From the NCBI GenBank assembly GCA_025517425.1, contig JAOPJY010000002.1, forward strand, positions 434,001 to 498,000: DNA of 64,000 bases, given 5' to 3'. Below the pieces are notes generated by a model, which did no database searches, was not told the origin of the DNA, and worked only from the letters and a program-made list of their open reading frames with translations. Every line of letters starts with the position of its first letter. The first letter of the stretch is position 1. This document shows positions 9,342 to 17,311 of the stretch, piece after piece. Source of the DNA: Halobacteria archaeon AArc-dxtr1. GTDB taxonomy: Archaea > Halobacteriota > Halobacteria > Halobacteriales > Natrialbaceae. The translations under genes and the position numbers were made by a program.

Positions 9342-10004
9342 ATGAGCGACTCATCTGAGGTTCCGGATCGCGTGCCGACGCCCTGTCCGTCGTGCTCGCC
9401 GGAGCTCGACACCGTCCACGAAGTGTTGACCACCGGCGGCGGCCACCTGACCGTCCGCTGTGGGGAGTGTGGCCACGTCCACAAGGTCCAGCCCGAGACC
9501 GAACGCGAAGTCACCCTCGACGTCGTCGTCTCCCAGGGGGGCGACTCGTTCAGCGCGAACGTGACGACACCCGCCGACGAACGGATCGAAACCGGCGACG
9601 AGTTCCTCTTAGAGACCGAGGAAGTGCTCGCGACGGTGCGGGTGACGAGTCTCGAACTCGACGGCCACCGCCGCCGCGAGGCCGCCGACGTCGACGACAT
9701 CGAGACCGTCTGGACCCGCGAGGTCGACAACGTCGCCGTCGACGTCACCGTCCACCCGAAAGACGGCACCCACGACGACAGCGAGAGCCTGACGCTGCAC
9801 GTCCCTGGCGACGAGGAGTTCGTCGTCGGCGAGGTACGCACAGCCGGCGACGAGGAGTTCGAAGTCGACGCCTTCGTCGTCCGCGACGACGCGACCGGCT
9901 ACGATCGCGACCGCTTCGAGATGGAGGGCGACAGCGTCCCCGCAAAGGACCTCCAGCGCGTCTACGCCTACGACCAGACGAGCAGCGCCTGGTCGGCCTG
10001 GTAG
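9342..10004 (+). CDS. HVO_0476-type zinc finger protein
   Basis: This 220-residue protein starts with a treble-clef-like zinc site, CPSC in PTPCPSCSPELDTVHEV and then CGECGHVHK, followed by an acidic body that appears to hold repeated beta-domain segments. It matches what I remember of the haloarchaeal HVO_0476 family, whose function is unknown. A TATA-like TTTTAGG at 9313 places the transcript start near 9342, supporting the second ATG; the ATG at 9333 is the alternative. It sits where atpD would be expected. Confidence 0.75.
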   Translation: MSDSSEVPDRVPTPCPSCSPELDTVHEVLTTGGGHLTVRCGECGHVHKVQPETEREVTLDVVVSQGGDSFSANVTTPADERIETGDEFLLETEEVLATVRVTSLELDGHRRREAADVDDIETVWTREVDNVAVDVTVHPKDGTHDDSESLTLHVPGDEEFVVGEVRTAGDEEFEVDAFVVRDDATGYDRDRFEMEGDSVPAKDLQRVYAYDQTSSAWSAW

Positions 10005-10063
10005 CCGGGGTCCGGTCGGCACGCGACGGCGGCGGACCCCCCGTCCGGTCGTCCCCCACCACA

Positions 10064-10088
10064 CACAGCTTCAGGCACAGAAGCTGTG
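10064..10088. promoter_or_regulatory. Inverted repeat upstream of a winged-helix gene
   Basis: CACAGCTTC (10064-10072) and GAAGCTGTG (10080-10088) form a perfect 9-base inverted repeat with a 7-base spacer. It lies just upstream of a TATA-like TTTTAT (10099-10104), which is about 26 bases before the ATG of the regulator. It could be an operator bound by the downstream regulator or a hairpin ending the upstream transcript. Confidence 0.5.
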
Positions 10089-10125
10089 GGATTTACGTTT
10101 TATCGGGTAGAACGAAGCGAGTGTC

Positions 10126-10467
10126 ATGGGCGAGGAGTGTGACGCTGGAGCCATCGGCGCTGTCCTCGCAGACGACGTCGCCCGGGCGATCCTCGTACAC
10201 ACGCAGACCGACGCCCTCTCGGCCAGCGCACTCGCCGACCGATGTGAGGTCTCCGAGGTGACGATCTATCGGCGCCTCGAGACGCTGCGCGAACACGACC
10301 TCGTTACCGAAGCGACCGTTCCCGACCGCGACGGCCACCACTACAAGACCTACCGCGCGAACCTCCACCGACTCACGGTGGCTCTCACCGACGACGGGTT
10401 CTCACTGGACGTCGAGCGACGGGAAACCCCGGCCGATCGGTTCACCACCTTAATAGAGGAGATGTAA
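10126..10467 (+). CDS. Winged-helix transcriptional regulator
   Basis: This 113-residue protein has an N-terminal winged helix-turn-helix (about residues 10-80: ARAILVHTQTDALSASALADRCEVSEVTIYRRLETL) of the ArsR/TrmB kind, then a short C-terminal part with no ligand domain. The promoter appears leaderless. It is followed after 2 bases by a small membrane protein gene. This pairing is common in haloarchaea and suggests that the two work together, perhaps with the membrane protein controlling the regulator. The target is unknown. Confidence 0.75.
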   Translation: MGEECDAGAIGAVLADDVARAILVHTQTDALSASALADRCEVSEVTIYRRLETLREHDLVTEATVPDRDGHHYKTYRANLHRLTVALTDDGFSLDVERRETPADRFTTLIEEM

Positions 10468-10469
10468 CC

Positions 10470-10778
10470 ATGACACTCCAGACACCGTCTCTCGAACTGA
10501 CGTTCGAACTCGCCGTACAGTGGACGCTCATCGCCGTCCTCACCGCCATGGGACTCGCCATCATCCTGATCGCGTTCCGTGGGTACCGACGCAATCGGAG
10601 CCGGCCGATGCTGTTTATCGCGCTCGGGTTCGCTGCGATCGTGCTTCCGGAAGTGCTCGTCCTCATCGTCTCCGTGTTCGTCGAGCAGATTCCGGAGTTC
10701 CTGGCGATCACCACGATTCAGCTGACGAACGTCTTCGCCTTTGCCTGCATCCTGTACGCGATCACGATGGAGCCGTAG
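10470..10778 (+). CDS. Small membrane protein, DUF7521-like
   Basis: This 102-residue protein has three predicted membrane helices (about residues 14-36, 48-70 and 78-99) with an Arg-rich loop RGYRRNRSRP between the first two. It matches the small haloarchaeal family I know as DUF7521, typically encoded directly after a winged-helix regulator, as here. The function is unknown. The 2-base spacing implies one transcript with the regulator. Confidence 0.7.
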   Translation: MTLQTPSLELTFELAVQWTLIAVLTAMGLAIILIAFRGYRRNRSRPMLFIALGFAAIVLPEVLVLIVSVFVEQIPEFLAITTIQLTNVFAFACILYAITMEP

Positions 10779-10837
10779 TCGGCCGGGGGCGAGGGAGCAG
10801 GCGAGAGGTTGATTAGCGTCGCCCCGATACGACGGCC

Positions 10838-11569
10838 ATGGATCCGGCGGTACTGCGCGAGGATATGGTCGACGGGCTGGAGTCGTCGGCGAAAAATGTC
10901 CTCACGGACGAGACGGTCGCGGTCGCCATGCGCGAGGTGCCGCGTCACGCGTTCGTCGACGACCCCCGGGTGGCCTACGCCGACCGGGACGTCTCACACC
11001 TGGGGACGCGCGTGCTCGCGCCCAGCACCGCGGCGCGGCTGCTCCAGGCGCTTGCCGTCCGACCGGGAGACGCCGTGCTGATCGTCGGCGCGGGCGTCGG
11101 CTACACCGCCGCAGTCGCCGCCGAGATTACGGGAGCCGCGAACGTCCACGCGGTCGATATCGCCAGACCGGTCGTCCACGAGGCGCGGACGAACCTGGCA
11201 CAGGCGGGCTACGGCGGTGTCTTCGTCGACCGCCGCGACGGTGCGGCGGGGCTGCCGGAGTACGCCCCGTTCGATCGCATTCTCCTCGAGGCCGCCGTCG
11301 TCACCCCGCCACAGGCACTGCAGCGACAGCTAGCCGACGACGGCCGCCTCGTCTATCCGCGACTGGCGGACGGACAGCAACTCGTCGTGAGCGGCGCCGA
11401 CGGCGAAGCCGAGTCGCTCGCGACGGTGTCGTTCGACCCGCTGCTCGTCGATGGCGAGCAGGCGGGAGCGATCGAACGAAACCGAACCGATCGGGAAGAG
11501 CGTGAGCGGGCCGACAGAGACGCCCAGCGTCGCCGTGGCTGGGAGCTCGACTGGATCGAGTGGGACTAG
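10838..11569 (+). CDS. Protein-L-isoaspartate methyltransferase family protein
   Basis: This 243-residue protein has the Pcm-type N-terminus (MREVPRHAFVDD), the substrate-region sequence VLAPSTAARLLQAL and SAM motif I as VLIVGAGVGYTAAVAAEI. Motif I departs from the usual VLEIGTGSGY, with Val in place of the acidic residue. Haloarchaea usually carry two Pcm paralogues, one divergent, and this looks like the divergent one. It may repair isoaspartyl residues or methylate another substrate. The C-terminal 30 residues are Arg/Glu rich. Confidence 0.7.
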   Translation: MDPAVLREDMVDGLESSAKNVLTDETVAVAMREVPRHAFVDDPRVAYADRDVSHLGTRVLAPSTAARLLQALAVRPGDAVLIVGAGVGYTAAVAAEITGAANVHAVDIARPVVHEARTNLAQAGYGGVFVDRRDGAAGLPEYAPFDRILLEAAVVTPPQALQRQLADDGRLVYPRLADGQQLVVSGADGEAESLATVSFDPLLVDGEQAGAIERNRTDREERERADRDAQRRRGWELDWIEWD

Positions 11570-11719
11570 CCGACTGCGAGACCAACGGCTTGCGCGTGTG
11601 AAAGGGGTTAGGGGGAAAGGGGGGATGGCGACAGCCGGTTGCAGATCGCCAGCAGTTGGTATGGGCCGACTCGAAGTAAGGCCAGTTGCTACGTGAATAG
11701 TGTACTTGTCGAGACCATT

Positions 11720-13834
11720 CTAATTGTTTAGATCCGGGTCGAGCGCTATCGAGACCAGCTTTCGTTCGGCCGCCCGGAGATGGTAGTGATAGGTTGGCGG
11801 TGAGACGTCGAGCGCTGCGGCCAGCTCCTCGCCCGTGCTGTCGCGGGGCCACTCGAAGAAGCCGCTGTAGTGGGCCGCTTTCAGCGCTTCGAGTTGCCTG
11901 TCGGTCAGCCGGTCGACGAGCCGGCTGTCGAGTGGCGCCGGCGGCGCGCTGGTCCGCTCGCGACGAGCGCGCAGTTCGGTCTCGGGATAGGCGGTCTGAA
12001 TCGATTCGACCACCGTCCGGGTATCGACCTGACGGGAGAGTTCGAGGACGATATCGGCGCCCGCCGGGGTCGCTGTCACACCACGCAAGCGAACGTCACG
12101 CGTCCCAACCACCTCGAGCAGCGGCGTGGCTGCGACCGTCAGCTCGAGGACCGAGCCATCGTCGTGCTCGGTGTGGACCGACGCGGCCTCCAGCGTCGCC
12201 CACTCCGCGACGATCGCGTCGAGCTCCGTGACCGGGGGGCCATCGACGGTCACGAAGAGGACAATGGCCTCGTCACTCCGCTCGACGACGCCCTGAACCG
12301 AGAGCCGAGCGTCGAGCCGGCGAGCGAGACGGGTCAACAGCAGGCGGTCGTCGGGACAGGCGAGTTCGATCTCGGTCCGCGTGTCGGCGACCATCGCGCG
12401 GGTTCGTTCGACCGAGCGGATGGCGAACCCGATCATCTCCCCGAGTTCGGCGAGGACCGCCCGCTCGTCCTCGTCGATCGAATCTACGCCGCCGGCGTGG
12501 ACGAACAGCACACCATAGTAGCGGTCGCCGTCGGTCACCGGGATCGCAAGCACCGTCTGAAACCCGTACGTGAGCGCCTCGGTTCGCCGATCGTCCCAGC
12601 GATCGTCGTCGAGGACGTCCCGGACGACGACGGGCTGCTCATCGGCGAGTGTCGCTCGCGCCGTCGCGACCTCGGGGACGGCCGCTCCGTCCTCGCGAAT
12701 CCGGTCGATGTACGTCGCGTCGACGCCGGCCCAGGCCGCCGGGCGGGGTGGGTCGGCTGCCGTCGACGCCAGCCAGGCGAACCGGTAGCGGTCAGTGTCC
12801 GCGAGCCGATCGCAGACGATCGATTCGATCTCGTCGCGAGCGGACGCCCCCGCGATCCCGTGATTGATGCGCCTGGCGATCTCGTTGACGTGGTTGAGTC
12901 GGGTCAACGCCTCGTTTTTGGCCGTCAGAGACCGGTCGTGATCGCGCAACAGCGCCTCGCGCTCGGCCCGGTCGAGGGCGGCCTCGGTGTTCGCCGCCAG
13001 GATGTGACAGAGCTCGCGCATCGACTCGTCGAACCCGTCGACCGACGTGGCACCGGCGACGAGAATGCCGTGACTCCCCAGCGGGACGCGCAACTCACTG
13101 CGGAAAAACGACCGAGGGTCGGCGTCGTCTGTCTCGACGTCCGGCCGGTAGACGCTCTCGCCGTCGGAGAAGGCCGTCCAGATCGGCCCCTCGCCGCGCG
13201 CGACGGCATCGGCCCGGCCCGCCGACCGCGCGTCGTCGGTCGTGGCGACGACCTCGAGCCGTCCGTCGGCGGGCTCGAACGCGTACGCGCGGACGAACGG
13301 CACGTCGAGAACGTCGGTCGCCGTCTCGACGGCCGTGCGGTAGATTTCGGTTTTGGTGCCGGCCCGGAGCAGGTCGCGGGTCGTCTCGTGGAGCGCCGCC
13401 AGCGTCCGCTCGTAGCGGCGCTCGTTTTCACGCAGCGCCGCCTCAGTTCGGTAGTTGGTGACCGCGTTGACGATCTGGTTGGCCAGCAGCGCGTACTGCT
13501 CCTCGTCGCGGCCCTTGCGAACGTACTGGGTGACGCCGGCAGCGATCGCCTCGCTGGCGACCGCCTCCGAGCCCCGGCCGGTAAAGAGGATAAACGGGAG
13601 CTCTGGATCCGAGTCGCGGACCGCGTCGAGCAGGTCGAGCCCCGTCAGCTCGGGCATCTCGTAGTCGCTGACGATGCAGTCGACGCCGCCGTCGTCGAGG
13701 AGCGCGAGTGCAGCCTCGGGTCGGGTAAGCGACTCGGCGACGAGACAGTCGCGCTCGCGTTCGAGCATCGAGGCGACGAGATCGGCCAGTCCCGGCTCGT
13801 TGTCGACGACGAGGACGGTGATCGGCTCGGTCAT
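11720..13834 (-). CDS. Multi-sensor response regulator, REC-GAF-GAF-HTH_10 (Bat-like)
   Basis: This 704-residue regulator has an N-terminal receiver domain with phospho-acceptor D57 (VDCIVSDYEMP), acidic pocket around D11 and Lys K107. Two GAF-type sensor domains follow (about 145-300 and 330-480), then the bacterio-opsin-activator associated region (about 490-640) and an HTH_10 DNA-binding domain near 650-700 (LTDRQLEALKAAHYSGFFEWPR). It resembles Bat in its C-terminal half but differs in carrying a receiver domain. A bop gene lies 6 kb away, but nothing direct links the two. Confidence 0.85.
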   Translation of the reverse strand: MTEPITVLVVDNEPGLADLVASMLERERDCLVAESLTRPEAALALLDDGGVDCIVSDYEMPELTGLDLLDAVRDSDPELPFILFTGRGSEAVASEAIAAGVTQYVRKGRDEEQYALLANQIVNAVTNYRTEAALRENERRYERTLAALHETTRDLLRAGTKTEIYRTAVETATDVLDVPFVRAYAFEPADGRLEVVATTDDARSAGRADAVARGEGPIWTAFSDGESVYRPDVETDDADPRSFFRSELRVPLGSHGILVAGATSVDGFDESMRELCHILAANTEAALDRAEREALLRDHDRSLTAKNEALTRLNHVNEIARRINHGIAGASARDEIESIVCDRLADTDRYRFAWLASTAADPPRPAAWAGVDATYIDRIREDGAAVPEVATARATLADEQPVVVRDVLDDDRWDDRRTEALTYGFQTVLAIPVTDGDRYYGVLFVHAGGVDSIDEDERAVLAELGEMIGFAIRSVERTRAMVADTRTEIELACPDDRLLLTRLARRLDARLSVQGVVERSDEAIVLFVTVDGPPVTELDAIVAEWATLEAASVHTEHDDGSVLELTVAATPLLEVVGTRDVRLRGVTATPAGADIVLELSRQVDTRTVVESIQTAYPETELRARRERTSAPPAPLDSRLVDRLTDRQLEALKAAHYSGFFEWPRDSTGEELAAALDVSPPTYHYHLRAAERKLVSIALDPDLNN

Positions 13835-14034
13835 CCGTTTCGAACCCGTGCGACGGTGAGAGACGCCACCGCCACGAATCGATCGGTTCTGACGACAGTC
13901 ATATGATCCGATACACGTAGGACTACTAAACGATTAGGACACTGTTCAAGTCGGAGCTAACTACTTCCGTAGTCGGGGATCGGAAAGTCACGGGATCGGG
14001 GATGGCGGAGTCGCGAGATCGCGGGCGGCGCAGA

Positions 14035-14040
14035 TTTATA
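14035..14040 (+). promoter_or_regulatory. TATA element of the DUF3006-like gene
   Basis: TTTATA (within GATTTATATACG) is centred 27-28 bases before the ATG at 14065, as expected for a leaderless haloarchaeal transcript. It supports the short start of the gene over the longer frame at 14002. Confidence 0.6.
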
Positions 14041-14064
14041 TACGAATTCGCGGCCAAGCGGGGC

Positions 14065-14427
14065 ATGGACCGCACAACAGTTGCGCGACGAACGGTTCTT
14101 CGAAGCATCGGTGCCGTCGGTCTCGGGCTGGGTGCTGTCGGCAGCGCCGGCGCATCGAGAACGCCCGACGAACAGGCGACGGCGGTCTGTGACGACCGAC
14201 CACCGGTCCCGACGGCGGTCGCAAACCGTCCGGGCGCGTACGTGGCGACGGTCGACCGCGTCGTCGACGGCGCCCACGTCGTGATCCTCCTCGAAGAAGA
14301 CGGGCGAACCGTCGACCAGCTCGTCCTTCCGGCCGCGGAGTATCCGTGTCTGGCCGAACGCGACCGGCTGCTCGTGGTGCTCGACGACCGGGAACCAATC
14401 TGGATCCGGCGGCTTCGAGAGCCCTGA
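14065..14427 (+). CDS. Exported DUF3006-like protein with Tat-like signal
   Basis: This 120-residue protein begins with a twin-arginine-like signal (ARRTVLRSIGAVGLGLGAVG) ending around residue 28. The mature part has the pattern VDRVVDGAHVVILLEEDG...QLVLPAAEYP, which resembles the small beta-rich DUF3006 domain. It probably acts outside the membrane; its function is unknown. The ATG at 14065 was chosen because it follows the TATA element at leaderless spacing. It converges with the sulfatase-fold gene. Confidence 0.65.
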   Translation: MDRTTVARRTVLRSIGAVGLGLGAVGSAGASRTPDEQATAVCDDRPPVPTAVANRPGAYVATVDRVVDGAHVVILLEEDGRTVDQLVLPAAEYPCLAERDRLLVVLDDREPIWIRRLREP

Positions 14428-14439
14428 GGCCGCCGCCGA

Positions 14440-15927
14440 TTAGAGATACCCGAGGTCGGCCAGACGCTGTTTCGTCCCCGACCGCATCGCGACATCGTCG
14501 GCCGCGGTCTCGGGCGTCCAGCCGTCGAAGCGGCCCTCGAGACGGCGCCGGAGCGCATCGACCCGAGACGGCTCCGGACCGGTTTCGAGGCGGTTCGTCC
14601 GCTCGTCGGGATCGCGATCGAGGTCGTGGAAGCGCTCGAACCCGTCGTCGCCACAGACGTACTTGTGGGACTCCGTGCGGACGGCGCGGAGCCGACGGTC
14701 GAACGAGCGGACGCGTTCGGGCACCGTGCCGAACCGGGCCTCGAGCCGATCGATCGACGGCTGTGGTGCGACGTACTCGGCGTAGACAGCCTCGCGAGCC
14801 GCGTCGTCCGAGCCGGGAAGAAGCGAGCGGCCGTGGCTCTGCTCGGAGAAGCGATCGTCGACCCCCGTCGCCGCGAGCAGCGTGTCGGGCAGATCGAGCA
14901 ACTGAACGAGATCGCGGCGGTCGCCGCCGCCGGTAAAGGGGCCGCCGTGGACCACCAGCGGAACGTGCAACAGCGTGTCGTAGAGATTGTACTGGTGGCC
15001 GAAAAAGCCGTGTTCGCCGACGTGCTCGCCGTGGTCGCCACAGACGACAAAGAGGGTGTCCTCCCACTCGCCGGCCGCCACGAGCGCCTCCCGAAGGCGG
15101 GCGATCTGGGTGTCGACGTAGGCAAGCTCGGCTCGGTAGAGCGCACGCAGCATGGCGAACTCAGGCTCGTCAAGCGCGTAGTCGCCACAGTCGAACGCCC
15201 GCGGATCCTGGCGGATGGCGGTCGCCTCGGTGTAGCTCGCGTCATCGGGCAGAAACCGTTCGGCGTACTCACGGGGCGGGTCGTACTCGACGTGGGGTTC
15301 GATGTAGTTACAAAAGAGGAAAAACGGGCGGTCGTCGTCGCGGCCGTCGAGCCAGGATTCGATCCAGCCGCTGGTTCGGTCGGCGCCGTCGTCGCCCGCC
15401 GGCTGGAGCAACTCGCTGTAGAGGATGTTGGTGGCGTTGACGAGAGGGTTGCCCTCGAAGAGGCGGTCGCGCGTCGCCTGGAGCTTCTCGCGAAGGTCCT
15501 CGCCTCTGACGACCGCGCCCATGTCGTGGTCGGACTGGATATACTGCCAGCCGCGCCGGAGGTGTTCGAAGCCGCGATCGAAGCCGAACTCCTCGGTGAT
15601 CCAGGTGTTGTTCGAGACGCCGACGGTTTCGTAGCCGGCGTCGGCGAACGCCTCCGGCAGCGTCCGCAACGAGTCGGTAAGATGGGGGTTCGATCCGTGG
15701 GTCTCGTGTTCGCTGGGGTAGGTGCCGGTAAACAGCGAGGCGTGAGACGGAAGCGTCCAGGGGGCGGTCGCAAACGCGCGATCGAACGTCGTTCCGGCGT
15801 CGCCGATCGCCGAGAGCGTTGGCATCGTCCGGTCGGAGACGCTTCGGCTGCGGGCGGTGTCTAAGACGATCACCACGACGTTCCGCACGTGGCCATGTGA
15901 GTCGGGATCACTATCGGGAGCTGTCAT
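14440..15927 (-). CDS. Sulfatase/alkaline-phosphatase-superfamily hydrolase with Thr nucleophile
   Basis: This 495-residue protein has the superfamily metal sites: D23 in VIVLDTARS near the N-terminus and DHGEHVGEHG in the middle. At the position of the formylglycine-forming Cys of true sulfatases the sequence is APWTLPSHASLFTG, so T58 is the likely nucleophile and the following Arg is His. It is therefore unlikely to need formylglycine and may hydrolyse phosphate esters; the substrate is unknown. The ATG at 15927 is preferred to an ATG 12 codons upstream. Confidence 0.8.
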   Translation of the reverse strand: MTAPDSDPDSHGHVRNVVVIVLDTARSRSVSDRTMPTLSAIGDAGTTFDRAFATAPWTLPSHASLFTGTYPSEHETHGSNPHLTDSLRTLPEAFADAGYETVGVSNNTWITEEFGFDRGFEHLRRGWQYIQSDHDMGAVVRGEDLREKLQATRDRLFEGNPLVNATNILYSELLQPAGDDGADRTSGWIESWLDGRDDDRPFFLFCNYIEPHVEYDPPREYAERFLPDDASYTEATAIRQDPRAFDCGDYALDEPEFAMLRALYRAELAYVDTQIARLREALVAAGEWEDTLFVVCGDHGEHVGEHGFFGHQYNLYDTLLHVPLVVHGGPFTGGGDRRDLVQLLDLPDTLLAATGVDDRFSEQSHGRSLLPGSDDAAREAVYAEYVAPQPSIDRLEARFGTVPERVRSFDRRLRAVRTESHKYVCGDDGFERFHDLDRDPDERTNRLETGPEPSRVDALRRRLEGRFDGWTPETAADDVAMRSGTKQRLADLGYL

Positions 15928-16055
15928 CGTGGGGCCCCCTCCGGCTCCCGGAGATATGGTCACCGCCCCGGAGCATGCAGGTTCGTGGTCGCACTCGGGG
16001 TGGGGACGAACAGTCAGTCGACGGAGCTAACACGGCGACGGTCCTGGAGGTGAGC

Positions 16056-16925
16056 ATGCGTGCCTACCGGATCGCCTACGACGGCTCGGCGTACTACGGC
16101 TTCCAGCGCCAGCCGGACGTACCAACCGTCGAGGACGCCCTCTTTGGGGCGCTGGAACGGCTCGACGTGCTCGCGGCCGACGCCGCGAAGCCGGTGGGGT
16201 ATGCGGCTGCCGGGCGAACCGACGCCGGCGTCTCCGCGCTGGCCCAGACCGTCTCGGTGGCGGGCCCCGACTGGCTCACCCCCCGGGCGATGAACGCAGA
16301 GCTGCCCGCAGACGTCCGGGCGTGGGCGGCCGCCGACGTCCCGGAGACGTTCCACGCGACCCACGATCCGGTTCGCCGGGAGTACACCTACGAGCTGTAC
16401 GCACCCGAGGCGGATGGCGTCGCGGAAAACGAGGAGGAAGATGCGTCTCAGGAGGCGTATCCGCCGGTCGACGACGACCGGATTGGGACCGCACTCGACG
16501 CGCTCTCGGGCCGGCACGACCTGCACAACCTGACGCCAGACGACCGGAACACCGAGCGGACGCTTGCGTTTACGACGGCGCGTGACGGGCCCTACCTCCG
16601 CATCCAGATTGCGGCGGGCGGCTTCTGTCGCGAGCTGGTCCGACGCGTGATCTCGCTCGTCCGCGCGGTCGGAGCCGGCTGGCGGTCGCCGGCGGCCATC
16701 GATCGGGTGCTCTCACCGGAGCCGCTGCCGGGCCACGAGGGGATCGCGCCGGCCCCGCCCGAGCCGCTCGTGCTGACCGACGTAACGTATCCGGAGGTCT
16801 CCTTTACGGTCGACGCGGCGGCGGCTGCGAGCGCACGGGCAGTCTTCCGTCAGGATCGGATCGAGCGCCGGACGGGCGCCCGCGTCTCGGGGACGCTGTG
16901 TGACGGAATCGACCGTCGACACTGA
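16056..16925 (+). CDS. truA: tRNA pseudouridine synthase A
   Basis: This 289-residue enzyme makes pseudouridine at positions 38-40 of the tRNA anticodon stem. AAGRTDAGVSALAQ contains the catalytic D56, and RDGPYLRIQIAAGGFCRELVRR is the usual second core segment. An archaeal acidic insertion (ENEEEDASQEA) lies near residue 130. A strong Shine-Dalgarno sequence (GGAGGTGA at 16046-16053) just before the ATG decides the start. A longer frame from 15819 is not supported. Confidence 0.9.
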   Translation: MRAYRIAYDGSAYYGFQRQPDVPTVEDALFGALERLDVLAADAAKPVGYAAAGRTDAGVSALAQTVSVAGPDWLTPRAMNAELPADVRAWAAADVPETFHATHDPVRREYTYELYAPEADGVAENEEEDASQEAYPPVDDDRIGTALDALSGRHDLHNLTPDDRNTERTLAFTTARDGPYLRIQIAAGGFCRELVRRVISLVRAVGAGWRSPAAIDRVLSPEPLPGHEGIAPAPPEPLVLTDVTYPEVSFTVDAAAAASARAVFRQDRIERRTGARVSGTLCDGIDRRH

Positions 16926-16996
16926 CAGCCGGGCCCAGGTCGGCGGAAGGCGTCCGCGAGCAGGGGGCTTTTGGGAACGGGGTGTGAGGGGCCGGT

Positions 16997-17239
16997 ATGG
17001 AGCTCTCACCCGAGGAGTACGGCGCCTACTGGCGCGCCTCGCTTCGCGTCGCGGGCGGCGTCCTCCTCGGGGCCGTCGGCTACCTCGTGACGGCACCGCT
17101 GCTTGCCCACCCCGAAGCCGGCGCGACGGGGCTCGGAGTGGTGTTGCTGGTCGCAACCGTCCTCGCCGCCTGCTACCTCGTCATCCTCGGGCTCGGCCGG
17201 ACCGTCCGCATCGCCGTCGACGCCGAGATGCGCGGATAG
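16997..17239 (+). CDS. Small two-helix membrane protein
   Basis: This 80-residue protein has two predicted membrane helices (about residues 18-36 and 43-67) connected by a short loop, with acidic N- and basic C-terminal tails. It lies between truA and pepF, each separated by about 70 bases. The family was not recognised and no function can be proposed. Codon use is normal for the organism, which supports it as a real gene. Confidence 0.6.
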   Translation: MELSPEEYGAYWRASLRVAGGVLLGAVGYLVTAPLLAHPEAGATGLGVVLLVATVLAACYLVILGLGRTVRIAVDAEMRG

Positions 17240-17311
17240 TCGGCCCGCAACCCGGGGCCACCCCCGCAGGCGTCCGGTATCCTTTACCGCGTCCGTTCCG
17301 AACTGCGGGCT

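Noticed and set aside
9342-10004. Reading this gene as ATP synthase subunit D because of its position after atpB
   Set aside because: It has a CPSC/CGECG zinc site and a beta-rich acidic body, not the long coiled coil of subunit D.
11720-13834. Naming this gene bat because of the nearby bop gene
   Set aside because: Domain order differs from Bat (receiver domain present) and it is 6 kb away with many unrelated genes between.
11870-13906. 678-codon open frame on the plus strand
   Set aside because: It is antisense to the REC-GAF-GAF-HTH_10 regulator. Its product is Arg/Gly/Asp-rich without motifs, as is usual for antisense frames in GC-rich DNA.
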